NCBI GenBank assembly: GCA_030674155.1
Contig: CM060324.1
Coordinates: forward strand, 52,128,036-52,192,035
DNA: 64,000 nucleotides
Origin: Stramonita haemastoma
Taxonomy: Eukaryota > Mollusca > Gastropoda > Neogastropoda > Muricidae
Direction of reading: 5' to 3'
The notes under the pieces were generated by a model. The model was not told the origin of the DNA and made no database searches. It was given only the letters and a program-made list of their open reading frames with translations. Of this stretch, positions 49,870-62,000 are shown one piece after another; positions within the stretch are counted from its first letter, which is position 1; each line of letters begins with the position of its first letter. The position numbers and the translations under genes were made by a program.

Positions 49870-52200
49870 TGACTGATGTTTAAGCTACCCCCCAAATACT
49901 GTCGTTTTTAATTCCTACTCAGAATTGCTTTAAAAATAAATTATGAGCATAGCTGTTTTCTTTAAAGTTCTGAGATTTTTCTTTTAAATTCTGTGCATTG
50001 TTGTTTTCATTTAAATTCTTGCATTGTTTTTCATTTAAACTCTGAGCATCGTCTTTCATTGAATTCCAAGAAATTCTTTTTGAATTCCAAATATTTTCTT
50101 TTTGAAATCCAGATACTGTTGTTTTCTTTAGAATTCCAGTAGATGTTGTTTTCTTTGAATCATATTTTTTTTCATCTGAATCAAAGAATTGTTTTCTTTT
50201 GAAATCAAGTATTGTTTTCTTTTGAATTCCAAGTATTGTTTCATTAACTCTAAGTATTGATGTTTTCTTTTGAACTCTAAAGTATTGCTGTTTTCTTTTG
50301 AATTCTAAGCATTGCTTTTGTTTTAACTCTAAAAGTATTGATTTCTTTTGAAATCCAAGTATTGTTTTCATTTTGAATTCTAAGTATTGATGTTTTCTTT
50401 TTGAACACTTAAAGTATTGTTTTCTTTTTGAATTCCAAAATATGTTTTCTTTTTGAATTCTAAGTATTGTTTTTCTTTTTGAATTTCAAGTATTGGTGTT
50501 TTCTTTTTGAAGTCTGAAAATATTGTTGTTTTCTTTTTGAATTCTAAGTATTGTTTTTTTTTCCCTTAGAATTTCAAGCAATGGTATTTTCTTTTTGAAG
50601 TCTGAAATATTTTTGTTTTCTTTTGAGTTCTAGTATATATGTTTTCTTTTTGAATTTAAAGGTATAGATGTTTTCTTTTTGAACCTTTAAGTATTGTTGC
50701 TTTCTTTTCGAATTCTCAAGTATTGATGTTTTTCGTTTTGAATTCCAAGTATTGTTTTTTTTTAGTCTAAAATATTGTTTTTCTCTTTGAATTCCAAGTA
50801 TTGTTTGTTTTCTTTTTGAATTCCAAGTATGATTTTCTTTTGAATTCCGAGTATTGTTTTCTTTTTAAATTCCAAGTGTTCTCTTTTTGAAATCTAAGTA
50901 TTGTTTCCTTGTTGAAGTCTTATTTTCTCTTTGAATTCTAAGTATTGTTTTCTTTTTGAATTCTAACTATTGCTGTTTTCATTTTGAATTCTAAGTATTG
51001 ATGTTTTCTTTGAAGTCTTTTTTTTCTTTCGAACTGTAAAATATTTTCTTTTGAATTCTAAGTATTGATTTTTTCTTTCCAATCTAAGTAAAGATGTTTT
51101 CTTTTTGAATTCTAAGTATTGTTTTCTTTTTGAATTCTAGAATATTGTTTTCTTTTTTAATTCTAAATATTGATAATTTCTTTTTGAACTCTTTAAGCAT
51201 TGATGGTTTCTTCTTTGATATCTAAGTATTGTTTTCTCTCTGAAGTAATAAGTATTGATTTCTTTTTGAATTCTGAGTATTTGATGTTTTCTTTTTAAAT
51301 TCTTAAGTATTGTTGTTTTCTTTTTGAATTCTAAAGTATTGATGTCTTCTTTTTCAATTCCAAGTATTGTTGCTTTCATTTTGAGTTATAAAGTATTGTT
51401 TTCTTTTTGAGTCGCAAGTATTCATTAAAAAAAAAATTATAATGTATTGTTTTCTTTTAATTGAAGCATTATTTTTTTTTTTTTTGAAGTCTTAAGTATT
51501 GGGTTTTTTTTTTAATTCGGGATTGTTTTCTTTTTGAAGTCTTAGTTTTTTCTGTTTGAAATTCTTAAGTTTCTTTCTTTTGATGTCTATTTTTTTCTTT
51601 TTTAATTCTAAGTATTGATAATGTCTTTTAAATTTTTAGCGTTTTTGTTTAATTTTGAGCTATCTAAAAGTATGAGCAATGATGTTTTTTTAAATTCTAA
51701 GAATTTTTGTTTTTGAATTTTAGTTATGAACATTGTTGTTTTCTTTGAAATTCTGAGTATTGCTGTTTTCTTTTTTTTCATTTCTGAGCGATGTTGTCTT
51801 CTAATTCTGAGCAGTGATGTTTTCTTTTAAAGTCTGAAAATTTTCTTTTGAATTCTAAGCATTGCTGTTTTTTTAAAACTCCAATCAAGGTTGGTTTTTT
51901 AAATTCTAAGTATTATTCTTTTTGAATCCTAAGTATTGTTCACTTTAATTTCTAAGCATTGCTGTTATTGATTCTGACAAATTTTCTTTTAGATTTTGAG
52001 CGATGATTTTTTCTTTTAAATTTTAAGTATTGCTGTTTTCTTTTTTATATTCTGAGCAATGTTTTCTTTTAAAGCATGAACGATGGTTTTCTTTTAAATT
52101 CAAAGCATTGCTTTTTAAGAAAGACAATTATAAGCATTGTTGTTTTTACTTTTCAATCCTGAGCATTGCTTGTTTTTTTTTGTGTTTCATCTTTAACAGA
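49870..52200. repeat. T-rich minisatellite I (TTTTGAATTCTAAGTATTG)
   Basis: About 2.3 kb of imperfect units of about 32-38 bp built on GTTTTCTTTTTGAATTCTAA then GTATTG. Most contain GAATTC. Toward 51700-52190 the units drift to TTTAAATTCTGAGCATTG, the form seen at 54300-55210. Minus-strand frames with repeating Ile-Leu-Glu-Phe-Lys-Lys reflect the repeat. Confidence 0.9.
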
Positions 52201-52268
52201 ATCTGAGCGAAGCTTGTGAATCTGACGTTGTTTGTTTCGTAGTTGTAAGTTTTGTAGGGATGCTTGTG

Positions 52269-52355
<87 letters not shown>

Positions 52356-52641
52356 GTAGGTTTCTCTTTTTATTTTTATTTTACTTCAAAACTTTATATA
52401 AAAGCTCTGAATTAGTATGTATGTTGATTTTTTGTTTGTATTTTTTTACCTCCAAGTTATATACAAATGCTTGTGAAGTTTTAAGTTTTTACAGTGATGC
52501 TTATGAGTTGAAATGTAAGTGTGTATTCGAGGGCTTTTTTGTTTTTTACTTCCAAGTTGCGTATAAATGTGAGTTATTTGAATGTATGTTTCTGATAGTT
52601 TTTTTTTCCCTAATTTCAAAGTATTAAGGGATGATTGTGAG

Positions 52642-52726
<85 letters not shown>

Positions 52727-53850
52727 TATATTTTACTTCAAAGAAATGCTTATAAACTAGTGCTTCAGTGTATGTCTGTTTCTTTTTATCTTTTTACCTC
52801 AGATTTTATAGGGATGCTTTTGAGTTGGTATGTAAGTGTGTGTTAGGTAGGTTTTCTTTATCTGTCTTTTATTTCAATGCTTTATCGAAATGCTTGTGAA
52901 TTGGTATGAATGTTTTTTGGGGGGTTTTACCTCCAAGTTATACAGTCTTTTAGAAATGCTTGTAAACTAGTATGTGAGTGTGTGTAGGAGTTTCTTTTTT
53001 TTTACCCAAAGTTTTATAGGGATGCCTGTGAGTTGATTCGTATGTGTCTGTTTCATTTTTTTTACTTCCAAGTTATACAGTCTTTTAGAAATGCTTGTAA
53101 ACTAGTATATGAGTGTGTGTAGGAGTTTCTTTTTTTTTTACTCAAATAGTATAGGGATGCCTGTGAGTTGATTCGTATGTGTCTGTTTAGGACTTTCTTT
53201 TTTTGTTTTTTACTTGCAAGTTTTATAGAAATGTTTGTGAGTTGGTATGAGTGTGTGTTTGTGAGTTTCCCTTTTCTTTTACCTCAAAAGTTAATACACA
53301 TGCTTTTGAGCTAGTATGTGAGCATATGTTTATGTGAGTTTCCTTCTTTCTTTTTACTTCAAAGTTTTATAGTATGCTTGTGAGTTGGTTTGTGATGTGT
53401 TTTATGTGGGTTTCTCTTTTTCTTTTTTTCTACATCGAAATGGTTGGGAATTTGAGTGTTTTGTTTGAACTTTTTTTTTACCTCCAAGTTTTATAAGATT
53501 GCTTGTGAACTAGTTTGTCAGTGTCTATATTTGTTTGCTTTTTTCCACCTTCAAGTTTTATAGAAATGCTTGTTCTTGGTATAAAGTGTGTATATTTATG
53601 TTTATATACTAAGTTTTAAGTTTAAAGTGATGCATATGAGTTGATCTGTGTGTATTTGAGGGGGGTTTTTTGTCTTTTTTTTTTTTTTTTACTTCCCAAG
53701 TTTTCTGAGTTGATATTTGAGTGTATGTTTGGTTTTTTCCTAACTTCAAAGTGTTATAGGGATGACTGTGAGATGTGATGTGTGATGTGTGTGTGTGTGT
53801 GTGTGTGCGCGCGCGATGCATGTGTTAGGTTTCTCTTTTTTTTTAGATTT
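52201..53850. repeat. T/G-rich minisatellite II (about 60-75-bp units)
   Basis: Units contain ATGCTTGTGAGTTGGTATGT, a TGTGTG piece, a T run and ACTTCAAAGTTTTATAGGG. Successive ATGC(T/C)TGTGAG sites near 52957, 53022, 53092, 53157, 53230, 53299 and 53373 give the spacing. Two units have expanded to long TG tracts (52268-52351 and 52642-52725). Confidence 0.85.
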
Positions 53851-53946
53851 TTACTTTCAAAGCTTTCTTTATATAAATACTTGCTTTTTTATTTGATTTA
53901 TTTTAATTTTTAACATAAAAATGAATTAAAAAATAATTTTAAATTT

Positions 53947-54052
53947 CTTTTATATCGAGGATAATGGAATAAGCACTCTTGTGCTTTTTTACATCCAGCC
54001 CCCCGTGTGTATGCAGTTTTGTAAATGTCATCTGTTCCCACTGGCACACAGG
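53947..54052 (-). mobile_element. SINE-A 3' fragment
   Basis: TATATCGAGGATAATGGAAT, TTTTTTACATCCAGCCCCCC and GTATGCAGTTTTGTAAATGT match. It is truncated at GGCACACAGG by a TG tract. Confidence 0.88.
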
Positions 54053-54085
<33 letters not shown>

Positions 54086-54195
54086 GTTGTGTGTGTGGTG
54101 TGTTGTGTGGTTGTGTGGTGTGTGTGTGTGTTGAGACCTTTGCTGTTTGTTTGGGGTTTTCTGTTACTTCTGTGAAGATCTTCTCTCTCTCTCTC

Positions 54196-54292
<97 letters not shown>
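54053..54292. repeat. (TG)n and (CT)n microsatellites
   Basis: TG/TTG at 54053-54132 and CT at 54181-54291, with about 48 bp of ordinary sequence between. Confidence 0.95.
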
Positions 54293-54299
54293 CTGTTTC

Positions 54300-55210
54300 A
54301 GTTAATCTAAGCCTTTTTTAAAAATATTTTGTAAATCTAAATTGTTTTGGGGTTTTAGATGGGTTGTTACTCCCAAGCATTGCTTTTCAAGGGATCATTG
54401 TTGGGTTGTTTTTGGGTGTTTTTTAATGTTAGCAATGTTTTTGTTTTAAATCTAAGCATTGCTGGTTTTTGATTGGATTTAAATCTGAGCATTTATGGGT
54501 TTTTTTCTGTTTTAGATGATAGCATTGCTGGTTTCTGATTTGTTTTATATCTAAGAATTGCTGTTTTATTTTTTGTTTTGAATGAGAGCATCACTGGTTT
54601 TATCTTATCTGAGTATTGCTGTTTTTCTTTTAAATCCGTGTATTATTCAATATTTTAAGAACAAATCTAAGCATTGCTCCTCTTAATAAATTAGAGCATT
54701 GTTTGTTTTTTAAATATGAGCATTGCTCTTAACATCTGAGCATTGCTTTTTCTTTTAATCTGAGCATTGTGTGTTTTTTATAATCTGAACGTTGCTGGTT
54801 TTTAATAAAACTATGACCATTTCTTTTTTAAACAAAAAATCTGGGCATTGTTTTTTGTTTTTTTTTTTAATCTGAGCATTGTTGTTTTTACTTTAAATCT
54901 GAGCACTGCTGGGTTGTGTTGTTTTTAATCTGAGCATTGCTGTTTTATTTTAAATCTGTGTATTGCTGGGTTTTTTTTTAATCTGTGTATTGCTGTTTTT
55001 TTTAATCTGAGCATTATTTTTTTAATTGAGCATTGCAGATTTAAACTGAGCATGCTGTTTTTGTTTTTAATCGAGCATTGCTGGATTTTAAAATCTGAGC
55101 ATTTTTTAAAATCCAGTATTGCTGGGTTTTTTGTAATCTGAGCAGTGCTTTTTTTTTTTAATCGAGCATTGCTGGATTTTTAAAATCTAGCAGTGCTGTT
55201 GGTTTTTTTA
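54300..55210. repeat. T-rich minisatellite III (AATCTGAGCATTGCTGTTTT)
   Basis: About 900 bp of loosely repeated units of 25-40 bp with ATCTGAGCATTGCTG and variable T runs. Related to minisatellite I through the intermediate units near 51700-52190. Confidence 0.88.
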
Positions 55211-55221
55211 ATCTAAATTTG

Positions 55222-55460
55222 TTAAATGCAAAATGTTTTGTCATTAGTGTTTGTATGGGAGATATTTGTAGGTATTTTTACATTTGCTAAGTTTTTGTCA
55301 TTAGTGTTTGTATTGGAAATGGTTGTAGGTATTTTACGTGTTAAATGCAAAATGTTTGTCATTAGTGTTTGTATTGGAGATGGTTGTAGGTATTTTTACA
55401 TGTGTTCATTGCAAAATGTTTGTCATTAGTGTTTGTATTGGAGATGGTTGTAGTATTTTG
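55222..55460. repeat. About-60-bp minisatellite, four copies
   Basis: TTTGTCATTAGTGTTTGTAT at about 55239, 55296, 55357 and 55421, each followed by TGGTTGTAGGTATTTT. The last copies are nearly identical. Confidence 0.92.
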
Positions 55461-55507
55461 CATTGTTACATAAAGCCCTAAGTGCTATCTCTGAAAATAG
55501 GAAGGAA

Positions 55508-55854
<347 letters not shown>

Positions 55855-56860
55855 AATTTTACTCATAATTTTTCATATATTCACTTATAATTATAATAAT
55901 TTATATAAATATATTTGTTGTTGTGTTGTGTATGTGTGGTGTGTTGTGTGACATGTAGTTTTTTAGTTTTATCATTAAGTGTATGTTGTGTACACAATTT
56001 AAATTTTAACTCATAGATTTTTTCATCATATTCCAACTTGGATGCAATCTGTTAAATGAATCGTGTTTCAAAATTTTGTTTGTCTCACTAAAGAGTATTA
56101 GATTGGAGTGTGAATTCTTGCCTTGGCACATAGAAGTGTACACAATTATGAAACTTGTTGTATTACTGTACTTTAATCTCAAATTTCTCTTAGATAATTG
56201 TTTGATTGTGGTGTTCCTGGGTTTTTTTTTCGATGGGTGTGATTTTTGTGTTGGTGCTGAAGTGTGTATGCAAGCTTTTTATTCTTTGTTTTATTCGTAT
56301 TGTTTTTTTGTTTTGTTTTTTTAGAGCTCTACACTGTACCTATTTTATATTTTTTCGTAATGACTTAGGTGTAACACATTGTTTGAACTTTTTCTGAGTT
56401 GGTTTTCGCTTGCTGTTTTTCCTTCTGGGTAATATGTGTTGCGATCAATTCTTGTACATTGATATAAAATGGATAGGGTTTTGTTTTTGTGACTGACTTG
56501 TTTTCCATCTATTGTAGGATGGTCTGTTGTGGTAGAAATATGGAATATTGGTAAGATTATATACTTAAAACATGTTCTTTTTTTCATATGGCCCTGTTGA
56601 AGAATGATCCCTGTAATTCTCTTGCATAGAATCGTTGTCTTGTTTTAGCTTGCTGTGTATTTTTTTTCATAGTTTTCCTCAATTGCAAATGTATGAACAT
56701 TTTCATTTACGATAAGTTTCTTTTGGAGTTATATGTATGTATATATTAAGTGATGTGCTTGAATGAAACATTGACATATTCCTTTTTATTTTTGCTAATG
56801 TGATCACCGTTTATGTAAGGCACATTCCTCTTCATATTATACAAGTGTTCTAAAAAATAA
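55855..56860. other. Unassigned AT-rich segment
   Basis: About 1 kb without repeats. An 82-codon plus frame (56076-56324) and an 80-codon minus frame (56345-56587) have no recognisable domain and the hydrophobic bias expected of T-rich DNA. Confidence 0.45.
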
Positions 56861-56867
56861 TGACTGT

Positions 56868-57000
56868 GTGTGTATACGTGTGTGTGTGGGGGGGGGGGGG
56901 GTGGTGAGCGTGTATGTGTGCGCGCGTCTGTATATGCGCGTATGTGTGTGTGTGTTTTTGGTGTGTGTGGTGATGTGTGTTGTGTGTGTGGTGTTATACA
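56868..57000. repeat. TG/G-rich low-complexity tract
   Basis: TG with a 13-G run at about 56888-56900 and CGCG pieces. Confidence 0.85.
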
Positions 57001-60000
57001 AGTGCATACACTTTGTTTCTGGAGAGTTTCTTTGTGCGAGCATGCCTAAATCGAACACATATACACCAGCGACCGCACGCACGCACGCACGTGTACACAC
57101 CCGCCCATGCATAAGCATAAGGCCCGTTTCCGAAAGATGTGACGAAAACGCCCGTTTCGGGCCCTGCCCCGCCTTTTGCACAGTTACAGAGCCCACGGCA
57201 CCAGAGGCACACAGCGCACGCGTAATTCACACCCCCCCCCGAGGTCCCCGCTTCTAGGCATGCGACGACTGTATGCAACCTATGACCCACAACACACAGT
57301 AATACGTGCACCATAGAAACCGCACAGCAAAACACAAATCGCACAATATCACCAGCGACCTCACGCACGTAGCAACCTGCATAACTAAGCCTTTCCGGGG
57401 CCGTTTCGACTTAAGATTTGAAGTAAGACCCACGGTCCAGGATGGGATACAATACAATCTTTACAACTAACTGTCCCATTTACACACCGGAGGGACCGGA
57501 TGAAAAAAAGCAACATGATTGCCTTAATTCATGATATATCCATCATATAACAAAAAAATTACAATAAATAAAAAAATAAATATACAAACAACGCATAAAG
57601 CATTAGCGCCGTTTCCGAAAGATGTGACGAAAACGCCCGTTTCGGACCCTTGACACCCGCACTTTTGCACAGTTACAGAGCCCCACGGCACCAAGAGCGT
57701 GCTCTGCTGTATAATACAATCTTTACAACCATTTTCCAGGTGTGTGGAACTGAATTGTGGCGACACCACCGCTCCGAAGAGGGAACCCCGCTTGTCACAT
57801 AGGCAACTTTGGCGGACAGAAACATGGTTCAGTTGCAACCATTAATGACCCCTACAAACCACCATCCAATGATAATATCATACAATATGATGCACCATAA
57901 AAAGTGTAGGGTCTCCGCCACACGCCAAACACAAAAAATCGCACACATATACACCAGCGACCAAAGCACGCGCGCACGCGTACAGCACCCGCCCATGCAT
58001 AAGCTAGGCCCGTTTCCGAAAGATGTGACGAAAACGCCCGTTTCGGACCCTTGCACCCGCACTTTTGCACAGTGTACAGAGCCCACGCACCAAGACCGTG
58101 CTCTGCTGTATGCATACAATCTTTACAACCATTTTCCAGGTGTGTGGTACTGAAATTGTGGCGACACCACCGCCCCGAAGAGGGAACCCCGCTTGCACAT
58201 AGGCAACTTTGGCGGACAGAAACATGGTTCAGTGCAACCATGAATGACCCTACAACACACTGCAATGATAATATCATACAATATGATGCACCATAAGAAA
58301 GTGTAGCGTCTCTGCCACACGCACAAACACAAAAAATCGCACACATATACACTAGCGACCACACGCTCGCGAGCATGCGTACACACCCGCCCATGCATAA
58401 GTGCCTGTTTCCGGAAGATGTGACTAAAACGCCCGTATGGGGCCCCTGCCCCCCGCACTTTTGCACAGTTACAGAGCCAACGGCACGCAGAGCGTGCTCT
58501 TCAGTATATACAGTCTTTACAACCATTTTGCAGGTGTGTGGCACTGGAATTGTGGCGACACAACGCCCCGAAGAGGGCAACCCCGCTTGCACATAGGCAA
58601 CTTTGGCGGACAGAAACATCGTACAGTGCAACCATTAATGACCCCTACAGCACATATCAAAATCGTACTGTATGATACACTCTCTTCCATCCCTCTTGGA
58701 TTTGGTGTGGCGCCGGATTGGTGGCGACACGAGAGCCCCAAAGCTAAGAAATGCTAGTTTGTGTGAAGGAAAGCTGGGTAAGTGGTTACGCGACAAAAAA
58801 CAAGCATTTCGCACACAATAATGACAATATACAGCAATATGATGCACCAGGGCAATGTGGAGGGTCGCCGCACACATGCGCGCACACAAACAAACACAGA
58901 TAAAAACCAGCGCGCTCGTGCGTGCGTGCATGCATACCCACCCCCGCCCGAAAAGCTGCCGTTTTGAGCACAGATGCCAGCGAAAAGCGTGTTTCGCCCC
59001 GTCCAGCCCCGACTTTTGCACGGTAAAAGACCCCAGGGCACAAGACAATATCGCACTGTAGCAAACACTCTCTCCCACCCTCTTGGAAGGTGTGGCGCCG
59101 GATCGGTGGCGACAGAGAGCCCCCAAGAGCTAAGAAAGCTAGTTGTGTGAAGGAAAGCTGGTAAGTGTACGCGACAAAAAACAAGCATTTCGCACACGAA
59201 TAATGACAATATACAGCAAAAAGATGCACCAGGGCAAAGTGGAGGGTCGCCACCACATGCCGCACACAAACAAACACACTGATAAAAACCAGCGCGCTAC
59301 GCGCGTGTGCGCATGCATACCCACCCCCCGCCCGAAAAAGCTGACCGTTTTGAGCCAGATGCCAGCGAAAGAGCCGTTTTCTGCCCCGTCCAGCCCCGAC
59401 TTTTGCAGCGGTAAAAGACCCCAGGGCACCAAGACAATAGTCGTACTGTATGCATACACCTCTCCCACCCTCTTGGATAGGTGTGGCCCGGACCGGTGGC
59501 GACACGAGAGCCCCCAAAGCTAAGAAAGCTAGTTTGTGTGAAGGAAAGCTGGTAAGTGTACGCGACAAAAAACAAGCATTTCGCATACGAATAATGACAA
59601 TATACAGCAATATGATGCACCAGGGCAAAGCGGAGGGTCGCGCCACATGCGCGCACACAAACAAACACACTGATAAAAACCAGCGTCTCGCGCATGCGCG
59701 CATGCATACCCACCCCCGCCCGAAAAAGCTGCTGTTTTGAGCACAGATGCCAGCGAAAGAGCCGTTTTCGCCCCGTCCAGACCCGACTTTTTGCACGGTA
59801 AAAGACCCCAGGGCAGCAAGACAATAGCGCACTGTATGCATACACTCTCTCCCACCCTCTTGGATAGGTGTGGCGCCGGACCGGTGGCGACACGAGAGCC
59901 CCCAAGAGCTAAGAAAGCTAGTTTGTGTGAAGGAAAGCTGGTAAGTGTTACGCGACAAAAAACAAGCATTTCGACACAAATAATGACAATATACAGTAAT

Positions 60001-60350
60001 ATGATGCACCAGGGCAATGTGGAGGGTCGCTCGCCACATGTCGCGCACACAAATAAACACACTGATAAAAACCAGCGCGCTCGCGCTGTGCGCGCATGCA
60101 TACCCACCCCCGCCCGAAAAAGCTGCCGTTTTGAGCACAGATGCCAGCGAAAGAACCGTTTTCGCCCCGTCCAGCCCGACTTTTGCACGATAAAAGACCC
60201 CAGGGCACCAAGACAATATCGTACTGTATGCATACACTCTCTCCCACCCTCTTGGAAGGTGTGGCGCCGGACCGGTGGCGACACGAGAGCCCCCAAGAGC
60301 TAAGAAAGCTAGTTTGTGTGAAGGAAAGCTAGTAAGTGTTACGCGACATA
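57001..60350 (-). repeat. Satellite block III (subfamily A then B, reversed)
   Basis: Subfamily A on the minus strand at 57001-58660 (about four units, marker TTTTGCACAGTTACAGAGCC) and subfamily B at 58661-60350 (about four units, marker GTGTGAAGGAAAGCTGGTAA). An unrelated stretch with a possible SINE-A trace at about 57490-57540 interrupts A. The 539-codon minus frame (58786-60405) results from stop-poor monomers near a multiple of three and is not a gene. Confidence 0.9.
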
Positions 60351-60545
60351 AAACAACATTCTGAACAACAATGACAATACATACAGGACAATAAGATACA
60401 TCCAAGGCTAAAGTGGATGCAAAGACATTGCACGCATTACAAACAACACATGGATAAAAAAATGCTTGGCGATGATACCCCCCCCGCCCCTTTATGGTGT
60501 AAAAGCTCGATCACCAATAAAAACCGTTTTCCCCCACACCACGAC
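60351..60545. other. Edge of satellite block III
   Basis: Partly satellite-like sequence decaying into unassigned DNA before the CA tract. Nothing else seen. Confidence 0.45.
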
Positions 60546-60587
60546 GCACAAAACACACACAGCACACACACACACACACACAGACTA

Positions 60588-60644
<57 letters not shown>

Positions 60645-60806
60645 GACTATCACACACACACACACACCACACACACCACACACACACACCACACACACAC
60701 ACACAGACACACACACAACCACACACACACAACACACACACACACAACAACACACCCAACACACACACACACACAGGACTACAACATCACCCACAACACA
60801 CACCAC
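60546..60806. repeat. (CA)n with CAGACTATCA and ACACC variants
   Basis: About 260 bp of CA-rich repeat, with a larger unit CAGGGACTATCA(CA)n occurring twice. Confidence 0.95.
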
Positions 60807-61111
60807 ACATCAGTGTTCTTTTCCTTTCTTTATTTACAAGAAGAATAGTTTGATGATGAAGTATTGCAATTTATGTACACACTTCGCAAAGCTATGTAGT
60901 GGGACAGTCCTCACTCCCTTTTGCCGACTACTGTCGGAGAGGGGGTGGTGGGAACATATCATCTGTAAACTGTGTAGACCTGTAGCTCTTTGTTCTCTCT
61001 GCAGTGAACAGGAATGAACATAGCCTCCCTGAATCCATCGCTGTTAGTTACTGTGTCAGTGCTTCTAACTTGATCCCTGAGGTTTTCAACCAGAGAAAAG
61101 GAGAGAGACTG
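60807..61111. other. Unassigned segment
   Basis: No gene recognised. CTTTGTTCTCTCTGCAG near 61003 resembles a splice acceptor, but no supporting frame follows. Confidence 0.4.
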
Positions 61112-61122
61112 AACACACACAC

Positions 61123-61180
<58 letters not shown>
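61112..61180. repeat. (CA)n microsatellite
   Basis: About 68 bp of CA. Confidence 0.97.
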
Positions 61181-61181
<1 letters not shown>

Positions 61182-61409
61182 CAAGGCAAAGAAACAAAGA
61201 AAAAGCCCTATTAATAAAATAACATTTTCTGCTTTGATTTTCACCTGGCTGAAAACACTATAAAAAAAAAAAATAAAATAAAAAAAAACCCACGCCCAAA
61301 AAAACAACAACAAAAACCCAACCAAAAACCCCAACCTTCAACAACAATGTCAAATATGTCTACTTGGATTTTGTGAAGTAAAAAATTTTCACATTCAAGT
61401 GAAAAAGTA

Positions 61410-61412
<3 letters not shown>
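61181..61412. other. A-rich unassigned segment
   Basis: A and C homopolymer-rich, no gene. Confidence 0.5.
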
Positions 61413-61498
<86 letters not shown>

Positions 61499-61520
61499 GG
61501 GGAGGGGGGGGGGGGGAGAG
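61413..61520. repeat. (TG)n followed by poly-G
   Basis: About 85 bp of TG, then GGGGAGG and a 13-G run. Confidence 0.96.
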
Positions 61521-62000
61521 GTAGTTGTTTCTATTTTCTAAGATATTGCTATAGCTAAATTGACAAAGAAAAAACCCAATTTAATTAAGGAGAGATACAT
61601 ATACGTGTACAAAAGCACATCACAGAATGATACCACAACCGATTTGGTCACACTATAGGTTCTTCTTCTGATTTAAAAAAACAACAACACAATCCCAATT
61701 CAAGAACAATGAGTGACAATCCAACAGCACCTATCTGACTGACCATGATATAACCGATATTAAAACACTTTCCCTGCAGTCTTGGGGTCATATTCTATCT
61801 ATCTATCTATCTTATCAGCAACACATCCACAAAGAAGTCTGAGCCTCTTGTCAAAACAGCGGTGCTGATACTTGGCTTTTTGTTTCACACTAGAATAAAG
61901 CGGGGTGGGTACACGTTCTCTGTTCAAAAGACAAGTAATGCAGCTCTGATTTTTGTCTTTTCACAAGATGTATAGTCCTACAGTCAACTCTTGAGAAAAA
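61521..62000. other. Unassigned segment before the 28-bp array
   Basis: Ordinary AT-rich sequence with a short CTAT repeat (61793-61812). The first degenerate 28-bp-like unit (CACAAGATGTATAGTCCTAC) appears at about 61962. Confidence 0.5.

Noticed and set aside
58786..60405. 539-codon minus-strand open frame
   Set aside because: It crosses four satellite B monomers. The repeated peptide shifts frame between monomers, and equivalent frames are open on both strands in block I.
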